Assembly: GCA_033782935.1 (NCBI GenBank)
Contig: JAWQEG010000488.1
Coordinates: forward strand, 744,001 to 808,000
Origin: Petrolisthes cinctipes
Lineage: Eukaryota; Arthropoda; Malacostraca; Decapoda; Porcellanidae
DNA: 64,000 nt
Direction: 5' to 3'
A program made the translations under genes and the position numbers. A model generated the notes under the pieces. The model was not told the origin of the DNA and did not search any database. It saw only the letters and a list, made by a program, of their open reading frames with translations. Every line of letters starts with the position of its first letter. Position 1 is the first letter of the stretch. Shown here in pieces: positions 52,501 to 64,000 of the stretch.

Positions 52501-54078
52501 CCAGAAGGTATATGTACATGCCTACTCTGTGATAGAGTATTTTCAAAATACAGGCCAAAAACATACTGAAAATCGATCTTTTAGGTGCCCAAAAGTCGAT
52601 ATGTGCATGCATCTTCTGTACCCGTTTATATCTCAAATTCTGTCCCTAAACACCCGAAAATTCGATATTTTGGGGTCCCAGAAGCGATCTGTACATGCCT
52701 ACTCCGTGTTAGAGTATTTTCAAAATTCAGGCCCAAAACATGCTGAAAATCGATATTTTTGGTGCCCAAAGTCAATATGTGCATGTATCTTCTGTACCCG
52801 TTTATATCTCAAATTCAGGCTCAAAACACCCGAAAATTCAATATTTTGGGGTCCCAGAAGCAATCTGTACATGCCTACTCAGTGCTAGAATATTTTCAAA
52901 ATATAGGCTAAAAACATGCTAAAAATCGATCTTTTAGGTGCCAAAAAGTCGATATCTCAAATTCAGTCCCAAAACACCCGAAAATTCGATATTTAGGGGT
53001 CCCAGAAGCGATCTGTACATGCCTACTCCGTGTTAGAGTATTTTCAAAATACGTGCTCAAAACATACTGAAAATCGATCTTTTAGGTGCACAAAAGTCGA
53101 TATGTGTATGCATCTTCAGTACCCGTTTATATCTCAAATTCAGGCTCAAAACACTCGAAAATTCAATATTTTGGGGTCCCAGAAGCAATCTGTACATGCC
53201 TACTCAGTGTTAGAGTATTTTCAAAATACAGGCCCAAAACATGCTGAAAATCGATATTTTTGGTGCCCAAAGTCAATATGTGCATGTATCTTCTGTACCC
53301 GTTTATATCTCAAATTCAGCTCAAAACACCCGAAAATTCAATATTTTGGGGTCCCAGAAGCAATCTGTACATGCCTACTCAGTGCTAGAATATTTTCAAA
53401 ATATAGGCTAAAAACATGCTAAAAATCGATCTTTTAGGTGCCAAAAAGTCGATATCTCAAATTCAGTCCCAAAACACCCGAAAATTCGATATTTAGGGGT
53501 CCCAGAAGCGATCTGTACATGCCTACTCCGTGTTAGAGTATTTTCAAAATACATGCTCAAAACATACTGAAAATCGATCTTTTAGGTGCACAAAAGTCGA
53601 TATGTGTATGCATCTTCAGTACCCGTTTATATCTCAAATTCAGGCTCAAAACACTCGAAAATTCAATATCTTGGGGTCCCAGAAGCAATCTGTACATGCC
53701 TACTCAGTGTTAGAGTATTTTCAAAATACAGGCCCAAAACATGCTGAAAATCGATATTTTTGGTGCACAAAAGTCAATATGTGCATGTATCTTCTGTACC
53801 CGTTTATATCTCAAATTCAGGCTCAAAACACCCGATAATTCAATAATTTGGGGTCCCAGAAGCAATCTGTACATGCCTACTCAGTGCTAGAATATTTTCA
53901 AAATATAGGCTAAAAACATGCTAAAAATCGATCATTTAGATGCCAAAAAGTCGATATCTCAAATTCAGTCCCAAAACACCCGAAAATTCGATATTTAGGG
54001 GTCCCAGAAGCGATCTGTACATGCCTACTCCGTGTTAGAGTATTTTCAAAATACATGCTTAAAACATACTGAAAATCG
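49022..54078 (+). repeat. Regular run of ten 501-bp trimers
   Basis: Equivalent points in the C-to-A junction fall at 49022, 49523, 50024, 50525, 51026, 51527, 52028, 52529, 53030, 53530 and 54032, so spacing is 501 bp throughout except for one 500 (a base lost in CAGCTCAAAAC at 53319) and one 502. Much of the run is A1-B1-C1 repeated on itself rather than the alternating hexamer. CACTCGAAAA and ATGTGTATGCATC variants recur here. Confidence 0.85.
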
Positions 54079-56487
54079 ATCTTTTAGGTGCACAAAAGTC
54101 AATATGTGCATGCATCTTCAGTACCCATTTATATCTCAAATTCAGGCTCAAAACACCCGAAAATTCAATATTTTGGGGTCCCAGAAGCAATCTGTACATG
54201 CCTACTCAGTGTTAGAGTATTTTCAAAATACAGGCCCAAAACATGCTGAAAATCGATATTTTAGATGCCCAAAGTCAATATGTGCATGTATCTTCTGTAC
54301 CCGTTTATATCTCAAATTCAGGCTCAAAACACCCGAAAATTCAATATTTTGGGGTCCCAGAAGCAATCTGTACATGCCTACACAGTCCTAGAATATTTTC
54401 AAAATATAGGTTAAAAACATCCTAAAAATCGACATTTTAGGTGCCACAAAATCGATATCTCAAATTCAGTCCCAAAACACCCGAAAATTCGATATTTAGA
54501 GGTCCCAGAAGGTATCTGTACATGCCTACTCCGTGTTAGATTATTTTCAAAATTCAGGCCCAAAACATGCTGAAAATCGATATTTTTGGTGCACAAAGTC
54601 AATATGTGCATTTATCTTCTGTATCCGTTTATATCTCAAATTCAGGCTCAAAACACCCGAAAATTCAATATTTTGGGGTCCCAGAAGCAATCTGTACATG
54701 CCTACTCAGTGCTAGAATATTTTCAAAATATAGGCTAAAAACATACTAAAAATCGATCTTTTAGGTGCCAAAAAGTCGATATCTCAAATTCAGTCCCAAA
54801 ACACCCGAAAATTCGATATTTAGGGGTCCCAGAAGCGATCTGTACATGCCTACTCCGTGTTAGAGTATTTTCAAAATACATGCTCAAAACATACTGAAAA
54901 TCGATCTTTTAGGTGCACAAAAGTCGATATGTGCATGCATCTTCAGTACCCGTTTATATCTCAAATTCAGGCTCAAAACACCCGAAAATTCAATATTTTG
55001 GGGTCCCAGAAGCAATCTGTACATGCCTACTCAGTGTTAGAGTATTTTCAAAATACATGCCCAAAACATGCTGAAAATCGATATTTTAGATGCCCAAAGT
55101 CAATATGTGCATGTATCTTCTGTACCCGTTTATATCTCAAATTCAGGCTCAAAACACCCGAAAATTCAATATTTTGGGGTCCCAGAAGCAATCTGTACAT
55201 GCCTACACAGTGCTAGAATATTTTCAAAATATAGGCTAAAAACATGCTAAAAATCGACATTTTAGGTGCCAAAAAATCGTTATCTCAAATTCAGTCCCAA
55301 AACACCCGAAAATTCGATATTTAGAGGTCCCAGAAGGTATCTATACATGCCTACTCCGTGTTAGAGTATTTTCAAAATACAGGCCAAAAACATACTGAAA
55401 ATCGATCTTTTAGGTGCCCAAAAGTCGATATGTGCATGCATCTTCTGCACCCGTTTATATCTCAAATTCTGGCCCTAAACACCCGAAAATTCGATATTTT
55501 GGGGTCCCAGAAGCGATCTGTACATGCCTACTCCGTGTTAGAGTATTTTCAAAATTCAGGCCCAAAACATGCTGAAAATCGATATTTTTGGTGCCCAAAG
55601 TCAATATGTGCATGTATCTTCTGTACCCGTTTATATCTCAAATTCAGGCTCAAAACAACCGAAAATTCAATATTTTGGGGTCCCAGAAGCAATCTGTACA
55701 GTGCTAGAATATTTTCAAAATATAAGCTAAAAACATGCTAAAAATCGATCTTTTAGGTGCCAAAAAGTCGATATCTCAAATTCAGTCCCAAAACACCCGA
55801 AAATTCGATATTTAGGGGTCCCAGAAGCGATCTGTACATGCCTACTCCGTGTTAGAGTATTTTCAAAATACATGCTCAAAACATACTGAAAATCGATCTT
55901 TTAGGTGCACAAAAGTCGATATGTGCATGCATCTTCAGTACCCGTTTATATCTCAAATTCAGGCTCAAAACACCCGAAAAATCAATATTTTGGGGTCCCA
56001 GAAGCAATCTGTACATGCCTACTCAGTGTTAGAGTATTTTCAAAATACAGGCCCAAAACATGCTGAAAATCGATATTTTAGATGCCCAAAGTCAATATGT
56101 GCATGTATCTTCTGTACCCGTTTATATCTCAAATTCAGGCTCAAAACACCCGAAAATTCAATATTTTGGGGTCCCAGAAGCAATCTGTACAGTGCTAGAA
56201 TATTTTCAAAATATAGGCTAAAAACATGCTAAAAATCGATCTTTTAGGTGCCAAAAAGTCGATATCTCAAATTCAGTCCCAAAACACCCGAAAATTCGAT
56301 ATTTAGGGGTCCCAGAAGCAATCTGTACATGCCTACTCAGTGCTAGAATATTTTCAAAATATAGGCTAAAAACATGCTAAAAATCGATCTTTTAGGTGCC
56401 AAAAAGTCGATATCCCAAATTCAGTCCCAAAACACCCGAAAATTCGATATTTAGGGGTCCCAGAAGCGATCTGTACATGCCTACTCC

Positions 56488-57350
56488 GTGTTAGAGTATT
56501 TTCAAAATACATGCTCAAAACATACTGAAAATCGATCTTTTAGGTGCACAAAAGTCGATATGTGCATGCATCTTCAGTACCCGTTTATATCTCAAATTCA
56601 GGCTCAAAACACCCGAAAATTCAATATTTTGGGGTCCCAGAAGCAATCTGTACATGCCTACTCAGTGTTAGAGTATTTTCAAAATACATGCCCAAAACAT
56701 GCTGAAAATCGATATTTTAGATGCCCAAAGTCAATATGTGCATGTATCTTCTGTACCCGTTTATATCTCAAATTCAGGCTCAAAACACCCGAAAATTCAA
56801 TATTTTGGGGTCCCAGAAGCAATCTGTACAGTGCTAGAATATTTTCAAAATATAGGCTAAAAACATGCTAAAAATCGATCTTTTAGGTGCCAAAAAGTCG
56901 ATATCTCAAATTCAGTCCCAAAACACCCGAAAATTCGATATTTAGGGGTCCCAGAAGCGATCTGTACATGCCTACTCCGAGTTAGAGTATTGTCAAAATA
57001 CATGCTCAAAACATACTGAAAATCGATCTTTTAGGTGCACAAAAGTCGATATGTGCATGCATCTTCAGTACCCGTTTATATCTCAAATTCAGGCTCAAAA
57101 CACCCGAAAATTCAATATTTTGGGGTCCCAGAAGCAATCTGTACATGCCTACTCAGTGTTAGAGTATTTTCAAAATACAGGACCAAAACATGCTGAAAAT
57201 CGATATTTTAGATGCCCAAAGTCAATATGTGCATGTATCTTCTGTACCCGTTTATATCTCAAATTCAGGCTCAAAACACCCGAAAATTCAATATTTTGGG
57301 GTCCCAGAAGCAATCTGTACATGCCTACACAGTGCTAGAATATTTTCAAA
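56488..57350 (+). repeat. Block repeated at +4656 (61144-62006)
   Basis: Both places share CTCCGAGTTAGAG with a TTGTCAAAATAC variant (56975 and 61631) and CAGGACCAAAACATG (57178 and 61834), at the same offset of 4656 bp. The two copies are not adjacent: the three-copy 57981-type blocks lie between them. Confidence 0.75.
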
Positions 57351-57980
57351 ATATAGGCTAAAAACATGCTAAAAATCGACATTTTAGGTGCCAAAAAATC
57401 GATATCTCAAATTCAGTCCCAAAACACCCGAAAATTCGATATTTAGGGGTCCCAGAAGGTATCTATACATGCCTACTCCGTGTTAGAGTATTTTCAAAAT
57501 ACAGGCCAAAAACATACTGAAAATCGATCTTTTAGGTGCCCAAAAGTCGATATGTGCATGCATCTTCTGTACCCGTTTATATCTCAAATTCTGGCCCTAA
57601 ACACCCGAAAATTCGATATTTTGGGGTCCCAGAAGCAATCTGTACATGCCTACTCCGTGTTAGAGTATTTTCAAAATACAGGCCCAAAACATGCTGAAAA
57701 TCGATATTTTAGATGCCCAAAGTCAATATGTGCATGTATCTTCTGTACCCGTTTATATCTCAAATTCAGGCTCAAAACACCCGAAAATTCAATATTTTGG
57801 GGTCCCAGAAGCAATCTGTACATGCCTACACAGTGCTAGAATATTTTCAAAATATAGGCTAAAAACATGCTAAAAATCGACATTTTAGGTGCCAAAAAAT
57901 CGATATCTCAAATTCAGTCCCAAAACACCCGAAAATTCGATATTTAGAGGTCCCAGAAGGTATCTGTACATGCCTACTCC

Positions 57981-58680
57981 GTGTTAGAGTATTTTCAAAA
58001 TTCAGGCCCAAAACATACTGAAAATCGATCTTTTAGGTGCACAAAAGTCGAAATATGCATGCATCTTCTGTACCCGTTTATATCTCAAATTCAGGCTCAA
58101 AACACCCGAAAATTCAATATTTTGGGGTCCCAGAAGCAATCTGTACATGCCTACTCAGTGCTAGAATATTTTCAAAATATAGGCTAAAAACATGCTAAAA
58201 ATCGATCTTTTAGGTGCCCAAAGTCAATATGTGCATGTATCTTCTGTACCCGTTTATATCTCAAATTCAGGCTCAAAACACCCGAAAATTCAATATTTTG
58301 GGGTCCCAGAAGCAATCTGTACAGTGCTAGAATATTTTCAAAATATAGGCTAAAAACATGCTAAAAATCGATCTTTTAGGTGCCAAAAAGTCGATATCTC
58401 AAATTCAGTCCCAAAACACCCGAAAATTCGATATTTAGGGGTCCCAGAAGCGATCTGTACATGCCTACTCCGTGTTAGAGTATTTACAAAATACATGCTC
58501 AAAACATACTGAAAATCGATCTTTTAGGTGCACAAAAGTCGATATGTGCATGCATCTTCAGTACCCGTTTATATCTCAAATTCAGGCTCAAAACACCCGA
58601 AAATTCAATATTTTGGGGTCCCAGAAGCAATCTGTACATGCCTACTCAGTGCTAGAATATTTTCAAAATATAGGCTAAAA
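57981..58680 (+). repeat. Block present three times (57981, 59298, 63138)
   Basis: Marked by AAAAGTCGAAATATGC (near 58043, 59360 and 63200) and, further on, by GTATTTACAAAATAC (58481, 59797 and 63638). Offsets are 1317 (becoming 1316 after a one-base loss in GGCTAAAACATGC near 59670) and 5157. The GTATTTACAAAATAC variant changes the centre of the dyad without touching its outer arms. Confidence 0.8.
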
Positions 58681-61600
58681 ACATGCTAAAAATCGATCTT
58701 TTAGGTGCCAAAAAGTCGATATCTCAAATTCAGTCCCAAAACTCCTGAAAATTCGATATTTAGGGGTCCCAGAAGCGATCTGTACATGCCTACTCCGTGT
58801 TAGAGTATTTTCAAAATACATGCTCAAAACATACTGAAAATCGATCTTTTAGGTGCACAAAAGTCGATATGTGCATGCATCTTCAGTACCCGTTTATATC
58901 TCAAATTCAGGCTCAAAACACCCGAAAATTCAATATTTTGGGGTCCCAGAAGCAATCTGTACATGCCTACTCAGTGTTAGAGTATTTTCAAAATACAGGC
59001 CCAAAACATGCTGAAAATCGATATTTTAGATGCCCAAAGTCAATATGTGCATGTATCTTCTGTACCCGTTTATATCTCAAATTCAGGCTCAAAACACCCG
59101 AAAATCCAATATTTTGTGGTCCCTGAAGCAATCTGTACATGCCTACACAGTGCTAGAATATTTTCAAAATATAGGCTAAAAACATGCTAAAAATCGACAT
59201 TTTAGGTGCCAAAAAATCGATATCTCAAATTCAGTCCCAAAACACCCGAAAATTCGATATTTAGAGGTCCCAGAAGGTATCTGTACATGCCTACTCCGTG
59301 TTAGAGTATCTTCAAAATTCAGGCCCAAAACATACTGAAAATCGATCTTTTAGGTGCACAAAAGTCGAAATATGCATGCATCTTCTGTACCCGTTTATAT
59401 CTCAAATTCAGGCTCAAAACACCCGAAAGTTCAATATTTTGGGGTCCCAGAAGCAATCTGTACATGCCTACTCAGTGCTAGAATATTTTCAAAATATAGG
59501 CTAAAAACATGCTAAAAATCGATCTTTTAGGTGCCCAAAGTCAATATGTGCATGTATCTTCTGTACCCGTTTATATCTCAAATTCAGGCTCAAAACACCC
59601 GAAAATTCAATATTTTGGGGTCCCAGAAGCAATCTGTACAGTGCTAGAATATTTTCAAAATATAGGCTAAAACATGCTAAAAATCGATCTTTTAGGTGCC
59701 AAAAAGTCGATATCTCAAATTCAGTCCCAAAACACCCGAAAATTCGATATTTAGGGGTCCCAGAAGCGATCTGTACATGCCTACTCCGTGTTAGAGTATT
59801 TACAAAATACATGCTCAAAACATACTGAAAATCGATCTTTTAGGTGCACAAAAGTCGATATGTGCATGCATCTTCAGTACCCGTTTATATCTCAAATTCA
59901 GGCTCAAAACACCCGAAAATTCAATATTTTGGGGTCCCAGAAGCAATCTGTACATGCCTACTCAGTGTTAGAGTATTTTCAAAATACACGCCCAAAACAT
60001 TCTGAAAATCGATAATTTAGATGCCCAAAGTCAATATGTGCATGTATCTTCTGTACCCGTTTATATCTCAAATTCAGGCTCAAAACACCCGAAAATTCAA
60101 TATTTTGGGGATTCAGAAGCAATTTGTACATGCCTACACAGTGCTAGAATATTTTCAAAATTTAGGCTAAAAACATGCTAAAAAATCGACATTTTAGGTG
60201 CCAAAAAATCGATATCTCAAATTCAGTCCCAAAACACCCGAAAATTCGATATTTAGAGGTCCCAGAAGGTATCTGTACATGCCTTCTCCGTGCTAGAGTA
60301 TTTTCAAAATACAGGCCAAAAACATACTGAAAATCGATCTTTTAGGTGCCCAAAAGTCGATATGTGCATGCATCTTCTGTACCCGTTTATATCTCAAATT
60401 CTGGCCCTAAACACCCGAAAATTCGATATTTTGGGGTCCCAGAAGCGATCTGTACATGCCTACTCCGTGTTAGAGTATTTTCAAAATTCAGGCCCAAAAC
60501 ATGCTGAAAATCGATATTTTTGGTGCCCAAAGTCAATATGTGCATGTATCTTCTGTACCCGTTTATATCTCAAATTCAGGCTCAAAACACCCGAAAATTC
60601 GATATTTAGGGGTCCCAGAAGCTATCTGTACATGCCTACTCCGTGTTAGAGTATTTTCAAAATACATGCTCAAAACATACTGAAAATCGATCTTTTAGGT
60701 GCACAAAAGTCGATATGTGCATGCATCTTCAGTACCCGTTTATATCTCAAATTCAGGCTCAAAACACCCGAAAATTCAATATTTTGGGGTCCCAGAAGCA
60801 ATCTGTACATGCCTACTCAGTGTTAGAGTATTTTCAAAATACATGCCCAAAACATGCTGAAAATCGATATTTTAGATGCCCAAAGTCAATATGTGCATGT
60901 ATCTTCTGTACCCGTTTATATCTCAAATTCAGGCTCAAAACACCCGAAAATTCAATATTTTGGGGTCCCAGAAGCAATCTGTACATGCCTACTCAGTGCT
61001 AGAATATTTTCAAAATATAGGCTAAAAACATGCTAAAAATCGATCTTTTAGGTGCCAAAAAGTCGATATCTCAAATTCAGTCCCAAAACACCCGAATATT
61101 CGATATTTAGGGGTCCCAGAAGAGATCTGTACATGCCTACTCCGTGTTAGAGTATTTTCAAAATACATGCTCAAAACATACTGAAAATCGATCTTTTAGG
61201 TGCACAAAAGTCGATATGTGCATGCATCATCTGTACCCGTTTATATCTCAAATTCAGGCTCAAAACACCCGAAAATTCAATATTTTGGGGTCCCAGAAGC
61301 AATCTGTACATGCCTACTCAGTGTTAGAGTATTTTCAAAATACAGGCCCAAAACATGCTGAAAATCGATATTTTAGATGCCCAAAGTCAATATGTGCATG
61401 TATCTTCTGTACCCGTTTATATCTCAAATTCAGGCTCAAAACACCCGAAAATTCAATATTTTGGGGTCCCAGAAGCAATCTGTACAGTGCTAGAATATTT
61501 TCAAAATATAGGCTAAAAACATGCTAAAAATCGATCTTTTAGGTGCCAAAAAGTCGATATCTCAAATTCAGTCCCAAAACACCCGAAAATTCGATATTTA

Positions 61601-64000
61601 GGGGTCCCAGAAGCGATCTGTACATGCCTACTCCGAGTTAGAGCATTGTCAAAATACATGCTCAAAACATACTGAAAATCGATCTTTTAGGTGCACAAAA
61701 GTCGATATGTGCATGCATCTTCAGTACCCGTTTATATCTTAAATTCAGGCTCAAAACACCCGAAAATTCAATATTTTGGGGTCCCAGAAGCAATCTGTAC
61801 ATGCCTACTCAGTGTTAGAGTATTTTCAAAATACAGGACCAAAACATGCTGAAAATCGATATTTTAGATGCCCAAAGTCAATATGTGCATGTATCTTCTG
61901 TACCCGTTTATATCTCAAATTCAGGCTCAAAACACCCGAAAATTCAATATTTTGGGGTCCCAGAAGCAATCTGTACATGCCTACACAGTGCTAGAATATT
62001 TTCAAAATATAGGCTAAAAACATGCTAAAAATCGATCTTTTAGGTGCCAAAAAGTCGATATCTCAAATTCAGTCCCAAAACATCCGAAAATTCGATATTT
62101 AGGGGTCCCAGAAGCGATCTGTACATGCCTACTCCGTGTTAGAGTATTTTCAAAATACATGCTCAAAACATACTGAAAATCGATCTTTTAGGTGCACAAA
62201 AGTCGATATGTGCATACATCTTCAGTACCCGTTTATATCTCAAGTTCAGGCTCAAAACACCCGAAAATTCAATATTTTGGGGTCCCAGAAGCAATCTGTA
62301 CATGCCTACTCAGTGTTAGAGTATTTTCAAAATTCAGGCCCAAAACATGCTGAAAATCGATATTTTAGATGCCCAAAGTCAATATGTGCATGTATCTTCT
62401 GTACCCGTTTATATCTCAAATTCAGGCTCAAAACACCCGAAAATTCAATATTTTGGGGTCCCAGAAGCAATCTGTACATGTCTACACAGTGCTAGAATAT
62501 TTTCAAAATATAGGCTAAAAACATGCTAAAAATCGACATTTTAGGTGCCAAAAAATCGATATCTCAAATTCAGTCCCAAAACACCCGAAAATTCGATATT
62601 TAGAGGTCCCAGAAGGTATCTGTACATGCCTACTCCGTGTTAGAGTATTTTCAAAATACAGGCCAATAACATACTGAAAATCGATCTTTTAGGTGCCCAA
62701 AAGTCAATATGTGCATGCATCTTCTGTACCCGTTTATATCTCAAATTCTGGCCCTAAACACCCGAAAATTCGATATTTAGGGGTCCCAGAAGCGATCTGT
62801 ACATGCCTACTCCGTGTTAGAGTATTTTCAAAATTCAGGCCCAAAACATGCTGAAAATTGATATTTTTGGTGCCCAAAGTCAATATGTGCATGTATCTTC
62901 TGTACCCGTTTATATCTCAAATTCAGGCTCAAAACACCCGAAAATTCAATATTTTGGGGTCCCAGAAGCAATCTGTACATGCCTACACAGTGCTAGAATA
63001 TTTTAAAAATATAGGCTAAAAACATGCTAAAAATCGACATTTTAGGTGCCAAAAAATCGATATCTCAAATTCAGTCCCAAAACACCCGAAAATTCGATAT
63101 TTAGAGGTCCCAGAAGGTATCTGTACATGCCTACTCCGTGTTAGAGTATTTTCAAAATTCAGGCCCAAAACATACTGAAAATCGATCTTTTAGGTGCACA
63201 AAAGTCGAAATATGCATGCATCTTCTGTACCCGTTTATATCTCAAATTCAGGCTCAAAACACCCGAAAATTCAATATTTTGGGGTCCCAGAAGCAATCTG
63301 TACATGCCTACTCAGTGCTAGAATATTTTCAAAATATAGGCTAAAAACATGCTAAAAATCGATCTTTTAGGTGCCCAAAGTCAATATGTGCATGTATCTT
63401 CTGTACCCGTTTATATCTCAAATTCAGGCTCAAAACACCCGAAAATTCAATATTTTGGGGTCCCAGAAGAAATCTGTACAGTGCTAGAATATTTTCAAAA
63501 TATAGGCTAAAAACATGCTAAAAATCGATCTTTTAGGTGCCAAAAAGTCGATATCTCAAATTCAGTCCCAAAACACCCGAAAATTCGATATTTAGGGGTC
63601 CCAGAAGCGATCTGTACATGCCTACTCCGTGTTAGAGTATTTACAAAATACATGCTCAAAACATACTGAAAATCGATCTTTTAGGTGCACAAAAGTCGAT
63701 ATGTGCATGCATCTTCAGTACCCGTTTATATCTCAAATTCAGGCTCAAAACACCCGAAAATTCAATATTTTGGGGTCCCAGAAGCAATCTGTACATGCCT
63801 ACTCAGTGCTAGAATATTTTCAAAATATAGGCTAAAAACATGCTAAAAATCGATCTTTTAGGTGCCAAAAAGTCGATATCTCAAATTCAGTCCCAAAACA
63901 CCTGAAAATTCGATATTTAGGGGTCCCAGAAGCGATCTGTACATGCCTACTCCGTGTTAGAGTATTTTCAAAATACATGCTCAAAACATACTGAAAATCG

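Larger units (their letters stand above)
1..64000 (+). repeat. Tandem satellite array filling the whole window
   Basis: Every line of the window can be assigned to one family of monomers of 148-177 bp, all in the same orientation, with no interruption by unique sequence. Each monomer begins around an ATCTTTTAGGTGC or ATATTTTAGATGC block. It continues through a CAAATTCAGGCTC block, a GGGGTCCCAGAAGC block and a CTGTACATGCCTAC block, and ends in AACATGCTGAAAATCG. The array enters and leaves the window mid-repeat, so the block is longer than 64 kb. Long single-orientation arrays with higher-order structure are known from centromeric and pericentromeric heterochromatin; that role here is inferred, not seen. 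I recognise no named satellite family and cannot assign a species. Confidence 0.98.
54079..64000 (+). repeat. Right segment: A1-rich trimers with dispersed duplicate blocks
   Basis: Trimers of 501 bp alternate with 491-bp ones in which the B monomer has the 10-bp deletion (CTGTACAGTGCTAG near 55697, 56188, 56827, 58322, 59638 and 61485). The 8-bp C2' deletion is absent. Duplicate blocks are listed separately. The array continues past the right edge. Confidence 0.82.

Noticed and set aside
1..64000. CRISPR array
   Set aside because: Repeats are directly adjacent 148-177 bp monomers without short repeats separated by unique spacers, and there are no cas genes.
1..64000. Transposon or retroelement origin of the repeat
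   Set aside because: I see no terminal repeats, target-site duplications, or coding remnants of transposase or reverse transcriptase. An ancient origin from an element cannot be excluded but has no support here.

Overview
This 64-kb window is one continuous block of tandem satellite DNA. I find no unique sequence, gene, RNA gene, transposon or CRISPR array in it. A eukaryotic chromosome is the natural source: an AT-rich monomer of about 177 bp (69 G+C of 177 in the first copy), repeated head to tail in one orientation roughly 380 times and arranged in higher-order repeats (HORs), is typical of centromeric or other heterochromatic satellites. The species cannot be read from the sequence. Centromere identity is inference.

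Basic structure. Monomers come in three lengths: A (177 bp), B (176 bp) and C (148 bp, a B/A-like monomer lacking 29 bp). A+B+C make a 501-bp trimer. Two trimer haplotypes exist, A1-B1-C1 and A2-B2-C2, told apart by linked substitutions. In the tidy form they alternate, giving a 1002-bp six-monomer HOR (example 5827-6828). A shortened 984-bp form carries a 10-bp deletion in B2 and an 8-bp deletion in C2. The 177-bp monomer is itself an old dimer of two halves of about 88 bp.

Layout. 1-6261: mosaic trimers with chimeric monomers. 6262-12882 and 12883-20487: two copies of a super-repeat of 6.6 to 7.6 kb, differing by one 984-bp unit; a looser third copy runs from 20488 to about 28500. About 26800-37707: nested copies offset by 1319, 1002 and 3305 bp. 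37708 to about 44800: irregular part with copies offset by 2005 and 2506 bp. 44800-54100: mostly 501-bp trimers, with a 1326-bp tandem duplication. 54100-64000: A1-rich trimers with the 10-bp deletion alone, containing dispersed copies offset by 1317, 4656 and 5157 bp. Diagnostic variants are confined to certain domains, as expected for local homogenisation by unequal exchange.

Many open reading frames of 60-186 codons cross the array, but they are a product of a stop-poor repeat whose periods (177, 501) are divisible by three. None is annotated as a gene.
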